From Pasteurellaceae bacterium Pebbles2 (GTDB lineage Bacteria > Pseudomonadota > Gammaproteobacteria > Enterobacterales > Pasteurellaceae): DNA of 64,000 nt. Each line of letters opens with the position of its first letter. The stretch's first letter is position 1. The DNA lies in assembly GCA_023101505.1 (NCBI GenBank), contig LVZA01000001.1, forward strand, positions 1,302,001 to 1,366,000. The letters run 5' to 3'. The position numbers and the translations under genes were made by a program. This document shows, one piece after another, positions 8,711-17,821 of this stretch. The notes below the pieces were generated by a model that worked only from the letters and a program-made list of their open reading frames with translations, was not told the origin of the DNA and made no database searches.

Positions 8711-9580
8711 ATGAATCAATTCAACTATTGGCATCGCCTTAAAATTGCTTTTCAATATGTAATGCCACAGCTTTACCTAACGCAATTAGCAGGCTGGTTT
8801 GCGAAACAAAAATGGGGCGTAGTTACGCACTTTGCCATTAAATTATTTGCCAAAAAATATGGCATTAATATGCAAGAAGCGGCAAAACCTGAATTTAATG
8901 CTTATGAAAGTTTCAATGAATTTTTCATTCGTCCACTTGCTGACGGCGCTCGCAAAATTGATGAAAATTCCACCGCACTTTGCTTGCCTGCAGACGGCAG
9001 AATTAGCCAATGCGGACACATTGACGACACGTTATTACTACAAGCTAAAGGGCATTTTTTCAACTTAAGCGATTTATTAGCAGAAGATCAAGAATTAGTG
9101 AATGACTTCAAAAATGGCGACTTCGCAACAATTTATTTATCGCCTCGTGATTATCACCGAGTGCATATGCCGTGCGATGCTACGTTGCGCAAAATGATTT
9201 ATGTGCCAGGCGATTTATTTTCAGTAAATCCATTCTTAAACACGCACGTGCCAAATTTACTCGCACGAAACGAACGTGTTATTTGTGTGTTTGATACAGA
9301 ATTCGGCAAAATGATCCAAATCTTAGTTGGCGCAACCATTACTGCAAGCATCAGCACCGCTTGGGCTGGCGTAATCAACCCACCACGTTCAAGTCAAGTA
9401 AAAACGTGGACTTATGAGGGTGAAAATGCGATTCAATTAAGCAAAGGGCAAGAAATGGGCGCATTCCAACTCGGCTCAACGGTCATCAACTTATTCCAAG
9501 CAAACCGAGTTCAATTAGCAGAACATTTAAGCGTAGATAGCCCAACGCAAGTGGGTCAAGTGTTAGCGTACAAAAAATAA
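8711..9580 (+). CDS. psd: Phosphatidylserine decarboxylase proenzyme
   Basis: Psd converts phosphatidylserine to phosphatidylethanolamine at the inner membrane. The proenzyme cleaves itself between Gly255 and Ser256 in LGST to form a pyruvoyl cofactor on the small alpha chain. The 289-residue length is normal. SPRDYHRVHMP near 150-160 carries the conserved histidines. AAGGGAAA precedes the ATG. Confidence 0.97.
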   Translation: MNQFNYWHRLKIAFQYVMPQLYLTQLAGWFAKQKWGVVTHFAIKLFAKKYGINMQEAAKPEFNAYESFNEFFIRPLADGARKIDENSTALCLPADGRISQCGHIDDTLLLQAKGHFFNLSDLLAEDQELVNDFKNGDFATIYLSPRDYHRVHMPCDATLRKMIYVPGDLFSVNPFLNTHVPNLLARNERVICVFDTEFGKMIQILVGATITASISTAWAGVINPPRSSQVKTWTYEGENAIQLSKGQEMGAFQLGSTVINLFQANRVQLAEHLSVDSPTQVGQVLAYKK

Positions 9581-9605
9581 TTTACTCAACAAAAAAGGAA
9601 ATATT

Positions 9606-10232
9606 ATGTCAATTTTCGACGCAATCAAATTAGAAAGCACCGCAGAAAAAGGCGGTTACGGTATTGGATTACAAATCGGTCAACAACTTGCCGACAGCGG
9701 AATGAGTGTTTCTGCAGAAGCTGTGGCAAAAGGCATTTATGATGTATTAAATCAAAATAAACCCGCATTAGACTTAAACGAAGTAACCCAAGCCTTACAA
9801 CAAATTCAGCAAGAAGCCCAAGAAGCTGCGCAAGCTCAATTCAAACAAATTGAAGAAGAAGGTCGTGCATTCTTAGTAGAAAATGCGAAAAAAGACAGCG
9901 TGAAAGTGACTGAGAGCGGTTTACAATACGAAATCTTAACTGAGGGCACAGGCGAAAAACCAAGCCGTGAAAGCACCGTTCGTGTACATTACACAGGTAA
10001 ATTAATCGACGGCACAACATTTGACAGCTCAGTGGTTCGCGGCACACCTGCAGAATTCCCAGTAAGCGGCGTTATCGCTGGTTGGACAGAAGCTCTACAA
10101 TTAATGCCAGTTGGCTCAAAATGGCGCTTAACCATTCCACACAACCTAGCTTACGGCGAACGTGGCGCAGGTCAATCAATCCCACCATTCAGTGTGTTAG
10201 TATTTGAAGTGGAATTGTTAGATATTCTGTAA
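9606..10232 (+). CDS. fklB: FKBP-type peptidyl-prolyl isomerase FklB
   Basis: This is a 208-residue FkpA/FklB-type prolyl isomerase. The N-terminal half (about 1-100) is the helical dimerisation domain, rich in Gln and Ala. The C-terminal FKBP domain (about 108-208) has VRVHYTGKLIDGTTFDSS and IPPFSVLVFEVELL. No signal peptide is visible, so it is likely cytoplasmic FklB rather than periplasmic FkpA. It starts 25 bases after psd and may be co-transcribed with it. Confidence 0.93.
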   Translation: MSIFDAIKLESTAEKGGYGIGLQIGQQLADSGMSVSAEAVAKGIYDVLNQNKPALDLNEVTQALQQIQQEAQEAAQAQFKQIEEEGRAFLVENAKKDSVKVTESGLQYEILTEGTGEKPSRESTVRVHYTGKLIDGTTFDSSVVRGTPAEFPVSGVIAGWTEALQLMPVGSKWRLTIPHNLAYGERGAGQSIPPFSVLVFEVELLDIL

Positions 10233-10249
10233 TTATTTGATTTAAATGC

Positions 10250-10293
10250 AAAACTGCGGTGCAAAAATGTTAAGTTTTTACACCGCAGTTTTT
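10250..10293. terminator. Bidirectional terminator between fklB and dsbB
   Basis: AAAACTGCGGTG and CACCGCAGTTTT form a stem around an A/T-rich loop, with A- and T-runs on the two sides, between convergent genes. The core is one base off the USS consensus (CTGCGGT instead of GTGCGGT). Confidence 0.85.
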
Positions 10294-10302
10294 TATTTAA
10301 TG

Positions 10303-10842
10303 TTAACGAAATAAATGACGTTGAGTTTTTACTTTACCGCCAAATAATTGGCTGATGAGAATTAGGCTTAGGATTGCGGTGTAAATAGCGAAAATAAATA
10401 CTAGCCACTGTACCATTGTGAAACCTAGAAATGACCAACTGATTTCGCTGCATAATCCTGTTGGGTGGAAAATTGATGGAAACCATTTATCCAACGGAAG
10501 TGTTGAGGGGAATTGCACCATTAGTGGGCATTGATCCCACGGGTTTGGGTTGAGTTGATAGCCCACGTGTTTGATGGAAAGAAGTAAGCCTTGAATTGCG
10601 CCCCATAAACCTAAAGCTAAGGCGATTAGGCGTACGATGAGAAAGCGTGGGGCGAGTAATCCAATTAAGCTGGCAAACAGAATGCCGAATAGGGCAACAC
10701 GTTCATAAATGCACATTACACAAGGTTTTAAGTCCATTCCGTGCTGGAAATAAAGTGCGGTTAATTCTAAGCAAATTGTTGAGAAGAAAAGTAAAAACCA
10801 CGTTGCTCTTTTTGTTGACTGCACTTTAATATACCTAAGCAT
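10303..10842 (-). CDS. dsbB: Disulfide bond formation protein B
   Basis: DsbB is an inner-membrane quinone reductase that reoxidises periplasmic DsbA. This 179-residue protein has four hydrophobic helices. The first periplasmic pair is Cys41/Cys44 (KPCVMCIYER) and the second is Cys105/Cys131. It lies 17 bases after nhaB on the same strand, an arrangement also seen in other gammaproteobacteria. Confidence 0.96.
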   Translation of the reverse strand: MLRYIKVQSTKRATWFLLFFSTICLELTALYFQHGMDLKPCVMCIYERVALFGILFASLIGLLAPRFLIVRLIALALGLWGAIQGLLLSIKHVGYQLNPNPWDQCPLMVQFPSTLPLDKWFPSIFHPTGLCSEISWSFLGFTMVQWLVFIFAIYTAILSLILISQLFGGKVKTQRHLFR

Positions 10843-10859
10843 TCTGTTTCCTTTTATTA

Positions 10860-12428
10860 TTAATGCGCAATAGCTGGCGTTAATGGAATGTGCGGTGCGC
10901 TGATCATTCCAGTTTCACTTAGCCATTGCGTAACCCCTGGTAGGAAGCATTCTACTGCGGCAAGCCCTACTAGAGATAAAACAATCGTATAAGGCAATGC
11001 CATATACACCATTCTTCCGTAGGATAAACGAATTAATGGCGCAAGTGAAGAGGTTAATAAGAATAAGAATGCAGCTTGACCATTTGGTGTTGCGACTGAC
11101 GGCAGGTTTGTCCCTGTGTTAATCGCTACGGCAAGCAATTCAAATTGTTGTGCAGAAATGGCATTATTTAACAACGCACTTTTCGCTTCATTGATGTAAA
11201 CCGTTGCTACAAAAACGTTATCTGAGATCGCTGAAAGTACACCGTTGAAGATGTAGAACAGCATTAATTGCACGCTTTCTGATGCGTCTAATACATAAGC
11301 AATGATTGGCGCAAACAAGTGTTGATCGATAATAACGGCAACAACGGAGAAGAACACCACTAATAATGCAGTGAAAGGTAAAGATTCTTGGAATGCTCGA
11401 CCAAGTTCGTGTTCGTTGGTGATGCCGCAATATGCTGTCGTTAAAATAATTACGCTTAAGCCGATTAAACCAACGGCGGCTAAGTGGAAAGCTAAACCAA
11501 TAATTAACCACACGCCGACAAATACTTGCACGAGCAATTTTACTCGATCTTGCGTGGTCATTTTCATTTCTTGGCTATGGTCGAATTTTGCTAAAACAGA
11601 CCAAACTTCACGAGGTAATTTTGCGCCGTAACCGAATAGGCGGAATTTTTCAACGATAATACAAGTGAGCAATCCGCCCACTAAAACGGGTAGCGTAACA
11701 GGTAGCATACGTAAGAAGAATTCTTTAAAACCCCAGCCTGCTTGTTCGGCGATGATTAAGTTTTGTGGTTCACCAACTAAGGTCATTACGCCACCTAATG
11801 CTGTGCCGATGGCGGCGTGCATTAATAAGCTACGTAAGAAAGCACGAAATTCTTCTAAGGTTTTCATATTTTGGGTGATTTTATCATCGTTGCTAATGTC
11901 GGTTGAGTCTTCAAAACTGCCACCTGAAGCTACTTTATGATAAACACCGTAGAAGCCCATTCCTACGCTGATGATAACGGCAATTACTGTTAAAGCATCT
12001 AAAAAGGCAGATAAAAAAGCCGCACTTAAACAAAATGAAATAGATAACACAATTTTGGAATGAATTTTGAGCAATAATTTGGTGAACACATAAAGCAATA
12101 ATTGCTTCATAAAGTAAATACCTGCCACCATAAACATTAATAGCAAAATAACTTCAAAGTTCGCTAAAATTTCAGCTTTAACGTGTTCAGGGCTTGTCAT
12201 TCCAATGGTGATCGCTTCAATAGCTAGCATACCACCGGGTTGCAAAGGATAACATTTTAGCGCCATTGCTAAAGTAAAAATAAATTCAACTACGAGCAAC
12301 CAGCCAGCGAGAAAAGGATTGATCCAAAAAATAATTGGATTAACCAATAAAAACGCCACAATGGTAACTTTATACCAATTTGGGCTTTTGCCTAAAAAGT
12401 TGTTCATAAATGCTTGAATATAAGTCAT
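10860..12428 (-). CDS. nhaB: Na+/H+ antiporter NhaB
   Basis: NhaB expels Na+ in exchange for protons at the inner membrane. The 522-residue protein has about a dozen membrane segments. Its N-terminus [19 protein letters not shown] and the [21 protein letters not shown] motif near residues 212-232 are typical of NhaB. It is divergent from fadR, as in E. coli, with a 150-base control region. Confidence 0.96.
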   Translation of the reverse strand: MTYIQAFMNNFLGKSPNWYKVTIVAFLLVNPIIFWINPFLAGWLLVVEFIFTLAMALKCYPLQPGGMLAIEAITIGMTSPEHVKAEILANFEVILLLMFMVAGIYFMKQLLLYVFTKLLLKIHSKIVLSISFCLSAAFLSAFLDALTVIAVIISVGMGFYGVYHKVASGGSFEDSTDISNDDKITQNMKTLEEFRAFLRSLLMHAAIGTALGGVMTLVGEPQNLIIAEQAGWGFKEFFLRMLPVTLPVLVGGLLTCIIVEKFRLFGYGAKLPREVWSVLAKFDHSQEMKMTTQDRVKLLVQVFVGVWLIIGLAFHLAAVGLIGLSVIILTTAYCGITNEHELGRAFQESLPFTALLVVFFSVVAVIIDQHLFAPIIAYVLDASESVQLMLFYIFNGVLSAISDNVFVATVYINEAKSALLNNAISAQQFELLAVAINTGTNLPSVATPNGQAAFLFLLTSSLAPLIRLSYGRMVYMALPYTIVLSLVGLAAVECFLPGVTQWLSETGMISAPHIPLTPAIAH

Positions 12429-12578
12429 AAGAGATATTTCCTGTAAAATATGCTTTGCATATCCTTTGTTTTAAACTCATAATAGGGGCTCTATTTTTAC
12501 CTGTAAATGAAAAAATTGCTAGTGTCCCTTACTCAAATTGAGTAATTTTTTGATCTAAATTAATAAAAGCGACTAAAT

Positions 12579-13304
12579 ATGACAACTGAGCTACCTTTAT
12601 TAAAAGCACAAAGCCCTGCGGCTTTGGCTGAAGAATATATTGTGCAATGTATTTGGAATGAGCATTTTCCAGCCAATTCAGATTTGCCCGCTGAAAGAGA
12701 TTTAGCAGATAAAATTGGTGTAACAAGAACAACCTTGCGTGAAGTATTACAACGTTTGGCTCGTGATGGCTGGCTAAGTATTCAACACGGAAAGCCAACA
12801 AGAGTGAACGATATTTGGGAAACTGGCGGCCCAAATATTATTAGTACAATGGTTAAATTAGATCGTAGCCTTGTACCAACAATTATCGCTAATGTGGTAT
12901 CGCTGCGCACAAGAATGGGCGAACTTTATATTCCTGAAGCCGTGCGCACGAATCCAGACGAAGTGTTAAAATTATTCAATAGATTACTTTCTTTAAATGA
13001 TAATGCAAAGGCATATGCCGAATTTGACTATCAGCTTTATCGTCAATTTGCATTTATTTCAAATAAACCTGTTTATGGATTAATTCTTAATAGTTTCAAA
13101 CAGATGTATCGTCAAATTGCGTTACTGTTTTTCACTAATCCTGAATCTCGTAAAATCACATTAAGTTTTTATCAATCACTTTATTTCGCTTGTAAAAGTA
13201 AAGATATTGAAAAAGTATCGGCTTGTTTAATTGCAAATCGTGAGCGCAGCGGGGCAATTTGGGCGGATATTTTGAAACATTTACCTGAAGATTTTGGCTT
13301 ATAA
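12579..13304 (+). CDS. fadR: Fatty-acid metabolism regulator FadR
   Basis: FadR is the acyl-CoA-responsive GntR-family regulator that represses fatty-acid breakdown and activates synthesis genes. The 241-residue protein has a winged helix-turn-helix at about 10-75 (LPAERDLADKIGVTRTTLRE) and a C-terminal acyl-CoA-binding domain. It lies next to nhaB as in E. coli. No fad genes are in the window, but the fab cluster upstream could be a target. Confidence 0.96.
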   Translation: MTTELPLLKAQSPAALAEEYIVQCIWNEHFPANSDLPAERDLADKIGVTRTTLREVLQRLARDGWLSIQHGKPTRVNDIWETGGPNIISTMVKLDRSLVPTIIANVVSLRTRMGELYIPEAVRTNPDEVLKLFNRLLSLNDNAKAYAEFDYQLYRQFAFISNKPVYGLILNSFKQMYRQIALLFFTNPESRKITLSFYQSLYFACKSKDIEKVSACLIANRERSGAIWADILKHLPEDFGL

Positions 13305-13330
13305 ATTTTCCTGTAAGATAAAAAACTGCA

Positions 13331-14224
13331 ATGAAAGACACCGCACTTATTGAGCTATTTCTCAATGAACTTTGGTTAGAAAAAGGGCTTTCGGATAATA
13401 CTATACAATCCTATCACCTTGATTTAACTGCGCTTTCTGATTGGACTGAACAACAAGCCTTGAGCTTCGTCCAACTAGATAGTGTGCATTTACAACAGTT
13501 TTTGGGTGAGCGAGTAGAAAAAGGCTATAAAGCCACCAGCACCGCTCGTTTGTTAAGTGCGATGCGCAAGCTATTTCAATATTTATACCGTGAACAATAT
13601 CGTCAAGATGACCCAAGTGCGGTGTTAAGTTCGCCGAAATTACCAAGCCGTTTACCGAAATATTTAAGCGAAGAACAAGTCGATGAATTGCTCAACTCCC
13701 CTTGCACTGATGAGCCGTTAGAATTGCGAGATAAAGCAATGCTGGAGTTGTTATATGCCACAGGATTGCGTGTAACAGAGCTGGTTTCGCTCACAATGGA
13801 TAGCATTAGTTTGCAACAAGGCGTGGTGCGAGTGATTGGCAAAGGCAACAAAGAGCGTATTGTACCAATGGGCGAAGAAGCTGCACATTGGGTTAATCAA
13901 TTTGTGTTATACGGTCGCCCAATGCTATTAAATGGGCAAAGTAGCGACGTAGTCTTTCCCAGCAAACGAGCGGTGCAGATGACAAGACAGACCTTTTGGC
14001 ATCGCATTAAACATTATGCTATTTTAGCTGAAATTGATACTAACAGCTTATCGCCACACGTTTTGCGCCACGCTTTTGCCACGCATTTAGTCAATCACGG
14101 CGCAGATTTGCGTGTGGTGCAAATGTTGCTAGGGCATAGCGATCTTTCGACTACGCAGATTTACACACACGTCGCCAAAGAGCGTTTAAAACGTTTACAC
14201 GAAAAATTTCACCCACGTGGTTAA
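13331..14224 (+). CDS. xerD: Tyrosine recombinase XerD
   Basis: XerD acts with XerC at dif to resolve chromosome dimers. The 297-residue protein has an N-terminal SAM-like domain (1-90) and a C-terminal catalytic domain. Active residues are visible as Arg in TGLRVTEL, His/Arg in SPHVLRHAFATH, His in LGHSDLST and Tyr in TQIYTHV. It starts 26 bases after fadR. A USS lies near its start (CACCGCACTTAT, 13340) and another at 13616. Confidence 0.96.
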   Translation: MKDTALIELFLNELWLEKGLSDNTIQSYHLDLTALSDWTEQQALSFVQLDSVHLQQFLGERVEKGYKATSTARLLSAMRKLFQYLYREQYRQDDPSAVLSSPKLPSRLPKYLSEEQVDELLNSPCTDEPLELRDKAMLELLYATGLRVTELVSLTMDSISLQQGVVRVIGKGNKERIVPMGEEAAHWVNQFVLYGRPMLLNGQSSDVVFPSKRAVQMTRQTFWHRIKHYAILAEIDTNSLSPHVLRHAFATHLVNHGADLRVVQMLLGHSDLSTTQIYTHVAKERLKRLHEKFHPRG

Positions 14225-14243
14225 AGGTTGAAATTCAAGCAAT

Positions 14244-14293
14244 AAACGAAAATTGGCTGCAAAGTGCGGTGAAAAATAACCAAGTTTTCGTTT
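14244..14293 (+). terminator. Terminator-like hairpin after xerD
   Basis: AAACGAAAATTGG pairs with CCAAGTTTTCGTTT, and a USS (AAAGTGCGGTGAAAA) sits in the loop. A T-rich run follows. It lies about 20 bases after the xerD stop. Confidence 0.65.
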
Positions 14294-14460
14294 TATTTCA
14301 AAAAAATGTGGGGGCAGCGAAATAAATTTCCCTTTTAGGTTGAAAAGAGGGGCGATTTATTGAGATAATCCCACAATTCTGGAGACCTCTCTTTTTTATC
14401 GCTGATCATTTTGCGATATGGGGTTAATTTTTTACTCAAGATATAAAAAGACAAATAACA

Positions 14461-14988
14461 ATGGCAGAAAAACGTAATATTTTCTTAGTTGGGCCTATGG
14501 GGGCAGGAAAAAGCACGATTGGTCGTCAATTAGCCCAACAATTAAGTATGGAATTTATTGATTCCGACAATGAAATCGAAGCTCGAGCTGGTGCAGATAT
14601 TAGCTGGATTTTCGATATTGAAGGCGAAGAAGGTTTTCGCAAGCGTGAAGAACGTGTAATTAGCGAATTAACGCAAAAACAAGGTATTGTGCTTTCTACG
14701 GGCGGCGGTGCAATTTTATCGAAAGAAACTCGTAATCACCTTTCTGCACGTGGCATCGTGATTTATTTGCAAACCACCGTAGATAAACAATATGAACGCA
14801 CACAGCGTGATAAAAAACGTCCTTTATTGCAAGGCGTGGACGATGTGCGTCAAGTATTAGACGATTTAGCCAAAGTGCGCAATCCATTATATGAAGAAGT
14901 GGCAGATATTACTTTGCCTACTGATGAACAAAGTGCAAAATTAATGGCTAACCAAATTATTGATCTAATTGATAATTTCCAAGGATAA
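14461..14988 (+). CDS. aroK: Shikimate kinase
   Basis: AroK phosphorylates shikimate with ATP in the aromatic amino-acid pathway. The 175-residue protein has the P-loop GPMGAGKS at 11-18, the DSDxxIE substrate motif near 34-40, and STGGGAIL near 79-86. It is the first gene of aroK-aroB-dam, a conserved gammaproteobacterial order. The 236-base gap before it holds the xerD hairpin and presumably its promoter. Confidence 0.97.
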   Translation: MAEKRNIFLVGPMGAGKSTIGRQLAQQLSMEFIDSDNEIEARAGADISWIFDIEGEEGFRKREERVISELTQKQGIVLSTGGGAILSKETRNHLSARGIVIYLQTTVDKQYERTQRDKKRPLLQGVDDVRQVLDDLAKVRNPLYEEVADITLPTDEQSAKLMANQIIDLIDNFQG

Positions 14989-15015
14989 ACTTCAAAAACA
15001 TAAAGGTGTTGATAG

Positions 15016-16104
15016 ATGTTGTGTGTTAATGTTGAATTAAAAGAACGCCGTTATCCCATTTATATTGGTGAGAACTTACTAAAAAATCCAGATGTATATC
15101 CTGTGAAAGCAGGCGACAAAGTGATGATCGTTACCAATGAAACTATTGCACCTTTATATTTGGAGACCGTCAGCCAAACCTTGACGGACATCGGTTGCCA
15201 AGTGAGTTCTGTATTATTGCCTGACGGTGAAAAATACAAAACCTTACAATCTTTAGACTTAATTTTCACCGCACTTTTAAAAGAAAATCACGGTCGTGAT
15301 ACCACATTAGTGGCATTAGGTGGCGGCGTAATTGGCGATGTGGCAGGCTATGCCGCAGCGAGCTATCAGCGTGGCATTAAATTTATTCAAATTCCAACCA
15401 CCTTATTAGCGCAAGTGGATTCTTCCGTTGGCGGAAAAACGGCAGTAAATCACCCTTTAGGCAAAAATATGATTGGTGCATTTTACCAACCTGCCACGGT
15501 GATTGTTGATACGCTAACATTAAATAGCTTGCCAAAACGTGAAGTGAACGCTGGCTTAGCTGAAGTAATTAAATACGGCGCAATTTTAGATTTGCCTTTC
15601 TTTGACTGGCTAGAACAGCACGTCGACAATTTAGTCGCATTAAATTCTGATGATCTGCAATATTGTATTGCTCGTTGTTGTCAAATTAAAGCTGACGTTG
15701 TTGCTCGAGATGAAACCGAAAAAGGCGACCGTGCGTTATTAAATTTAGGACACACCTTTGGACACACCATTGAAGCTCATCTTGGCTATGGTAACTGGTT
15801 ACACGGTGAAGCCGTTGCAGCAGGAATGATGATGGCAGCCGCCTTATCAGAACAACTCGGCGATATTAGCAAAGCCGATGTTGGGCGTTTGGAAAAATTA
15901 TTGGCTCGTGCCAATTTACCTACCATCAGCCCTGATACAATGCAGCCAGAAGATTACCTGCCTTATATGATGCGAGATAAAAAAGTCCTTGCCGGCAAAT
16001 TGCGCTTGGTTTTATTAAAAGCCCTTGGACAAGCCTACGTTGCTCAAGATACGGATAAAGCACTTGTTTTATCAGCAATTTCCGCTTGTACACAAACGGA
16101 TTAA
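15016..16104 (+). CDS. aroB: 3-dehydroquinate synthase
   Basis: AroB converts DAHP to 3-dehydroquinate using NAD and a divalent metal. In this 362-residue protein [14 protein letters not shown] near 99-112 binds NAD. Metal ligands are in the [12 protein letters not shown] motif near 245-256 and HGEAVAAGM near 265-273. It starts 27 bases after aroK. The C-terminus overlaps the longest possible reading of dam. Confidence 0.97.
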   Translation: MLCVNVELKERRYPIYIGENLLKNPDVYPVKAGDKVMIVTNETIAPLYLETVSQTLTDIGCQVSSVLLPDGEKYKTLQSLDLIFTALLKENHGRDTTLVALGGGVIGDVAGYAAASYQRGIKFIQIPTTLLAQVDSSVGGKTAVNHPLGKNMIGAFYQPATVIVDTLTLNSLPKREVNAGLAEVIKYGAILDLPFFDWLEQHVDNLVALNSDDLQYCIARCCQIKADVVARDETEKGDRALLNLGHTFGHTIEAHLGYGNWLHGEAVAAGMMMAAALSEQLGDISKADVGRLEKLLARANLPTISPDTMQPEDYLPYMMRDKKVLAGKLRLVLLKALGQAYVAQDTDKALVLSAISACTQTD

Positions 16105-16124
16105 TTTTTGCTGTAATACTAAAC

Positions 16125-16985
16125 GTGAAAGCGAAATCCACAAAAGTAAAGAAACCCGTTCAAAAATACCGCTCATTTTTAAAATGGGCGGGCGGAAAAT
16201 ATCGCCTTACTGATGACATTAACCGCTTATTTCCAAAGCGAAAAGAATGCTTAGTCGAGCCCTTTGTTGGCGCAGGTTCAGTCTTTCTCAACAGCCAATT
16301 TCAACGCTATATTTTGGCAGACATTAACCCCGATCTCATTAATTTATTTAATAGCGTAAAAGCGGACGTGGAACGCTATATCGAGGCGTTAAAACCAATT
16401 TTCTTCCACCACGAAGCGAATACAGCCACTTATTATTACGCGCGCCGCAATGAGTTTAATCAGTCGAACGACCCATTTTGGCGTTCAGTATTATTTGTCT
16501 ATTTAAATCGTTTTGGTTTCAATGGGTTATGCCGATACAACGCCAAAAATGAATTTAACGTCCCTTTTGGCGCATACAAAACCCACTATTTTCCTGAGCA
16601 AGAATTACGCTATTTTGCCCAAAAAGCGCAAAGTGCGGTGTTTATTTGTGGAGATTTTAAAGATACTTTCGCTTTAGCTGACGAACATTCCGTCATCTAT
16701 TGCGATCCGCCTTATGCACCATTAACCCAAACCTCGAATTTCACCCAATATTCAGGCAATGGCTTCACTTTAGAGCATCAACAAGCTCTCGCCGATTTAG
16801 CCAAACAAACCCAAACCGAGCGTGGCATTCCTGTCTTTATCTCAAACCACGACACACAATTCACCCGAAAAATTTACCAAGGTGCGACTTTGCGTAAAAT
16901 CCGAGTTCAACGCTCCATCAGCCAACACCCCGACCGCCGAGTAAAAGTCGGTGAGTTAATTGCGTATTTTAAGGTGAAATCTTAA
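16125..16985 (+). CDS. dam: DNA adenine methylase (GATC)
   Basis: Dam methylates adenine in GATC, guiding mismatch repair and replication control. Motif FLKWAGGKYRL (the AdoMet site) is near residue 17 and the catalytic DPPY motif near 190, the order of alpha-class adenine methylases. The start is uncertain. No ATG precedes the conserved core. GTG at 16125 gives 286 residues, a typical length. TTG at 16086, inside the end of aroB, gives 299 residues. Neither has a strong ribosome site, so translation may be coupled to aroB. Confidence 0.94.
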   Translation: MKAKSTKVKKPVQKYRSFLKWAGGKYRLTDDINRLFPKRKECLVEPFVGAGSVFLNSQFQRYILADINPDLINLFNSVKADVERYIEALKPIFFHHEANTATYYYARRNEFNQSNDPFWRSVLFVYLNRFGFNGLCRYNAKNEFNVPFGAYKTHYFPEQELRYFAQKAQSAVFICGDFKDTFALADEHSVIYCDPPYAPLTQTSNFTQYSGNGFTLEHQQALADLAKQTQTERGIPVFISNHDTQFTRKIYQGATLRKIRVQRSISQHPDRRVKVGELIAYFKVKS

Positions 16986-16993
16986 GATAACAG

Positions 16994-17308
16994 CTATTTC
17001 CCTAACTCAGGATTAATTTTAAATTGTAACTGCGTGATTTCAGGGTGTTGTTGTTGGACTAGCGTGAGCAAATCAACTTGGCGAAATAGTAAGGCTTGGC
17101 GCACGCTGGCGTTAGCGACTTCGATATGTAAGCTATTGGCAGAAAAATTAGAAAGGCGATATAAACCTTGGAATTGTGCGGGGAAAAGTTTGTGCAATTT
17201 TTGGTTTAATTCATTAATAAATAAACCTTTTTTCATTATTTGTGCAACATCAGATTTGTTGATTAAATCAGCAATATTCAAAGTTTTTTGGTAACGTTTC
17301 GGTTTCAT
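16994..17308 (-). CDS. DUF721/DciA-family protein
   Basis: This 104-residue protein matches the DUF721 pattern: a central hydrophobic segment (LYRLSNFSANSLHIEVANAS) followed by QALLFRQVDLL. Related DciA proteins help load the replicative helicase, but this is a family-level inference and short members are not all characterised. It is divergent from secM-secA, a position where gammaproteobacteria often carry a DUF721 gene. Confidence 0.72.
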   Translation of the reverse strand: MKPKRYQKTLNIADLINKSDVAQIMKKGLFINELNQKLHKLFPAQFQGLYRLSNFSANSLHIEVANASVRQALLFRQVDLLTLVQQQHPEITQLQFKINPELGK

Positions 17309-17420
17309 TACTTGTATTTCCTTTAATCAACCCAATATTCAGCATATATTTATGCTATTATAGCGACATTATGATGAATTTTCGTTATAATTTAGCACAT
17401 TCTTTGAAGATATTAAATTG

Positions 17421-17726
17421 ATGATGATTTTAACAAAAGGTAAGCACAATTTCTGGTCGCAACTACTAGTAAGTATGATTGCGATTTTTGCGTTGCCAGA
17501 TGCGCCAGCCGCAGATCGTGCTGATTTCCCACGTGAATATCAAAATCAATCCGTTCAAATGCAAACCTTGCGAGCCATTTATCAGGTTCAGCAACAGCAT
17601 CAACCTCGTTTGCAGGCACAACATTTTCCTGCAACGTCGACAAAAATCACAAAATTTCAACCGCACTTTGTTGCAGAAGTATTTGCAGCTTATGCGCCTA
17701 TTCGTGGTAGTCCTGTCTTCGCATAA
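17421..17726 (+). CDS. secM: SecM secretion monitor, translation arrest peptide controlling secA
   Basis: SecM stalls its own ribosome until its nascent chain is pulled by the Sec machinery, which tunes translation of downstream secA. This protein has a basic N-terminus, a hydrophobic signal segment (about 12-25) and a cleavage-like APA-AD site. The C-terminus has the arrest motif APIRGSP, ending three residues before the stop. Phe and Phe-Ala spacing upstream resembles the E. coli arrest sequence shortened by one residue. It lies directly before secA. The start could be ATG 17421 or 17424, and TTG 17418 is also in frame. The ribosome site is weak. Confidence 0.88.
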   Translation: MMILTKGKHNFWSQLLVSMIAIFALPDAPAADRADFPREYQNQSVQMQTLRAIYQVQQQHQPRLQAQHFPATSTKITKFQPHFVAEVFAAYAPIRGSPVFA

Positions 17727-17742
17727 CATTTACTCCCTATTT

Positions 17743-17785
17743 AGACATTAAACATTTGCTTAATGAATAATCGCAAATGTAGTCT
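17743..17785 (+). promoter_or_regulatory. secM-secA intergenic stem-loop
   Basis: ACATTTGC (17752-17759) and GCAAATGT (17773-17780) are perfectly complementary, with an outer AGAC/GTCT pair beyond a small bulge. The hairpin starts 17 bases after the secM stop. In E. coli a stalled SecM ribosome disrupts an mRNA structure hiding the secA ribosome site. This hairpin is in the right place, but the secA site (AAGAGAAA near 17809) lies outside the stem, so the exact mechanism is inferred. Confidence 0.6.
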
Positions 17786-17821
17786 GTATTTTTTATCGAA
17801 TTTTATTAAGAGAAATTAATT

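Noticed and set aside
16086-16124. A TTG start for dam inside the end of aroB
   Set aside because: It adds 13 residues without a ribosome site. GTG 16125 gives the expected length, although neither is certain.
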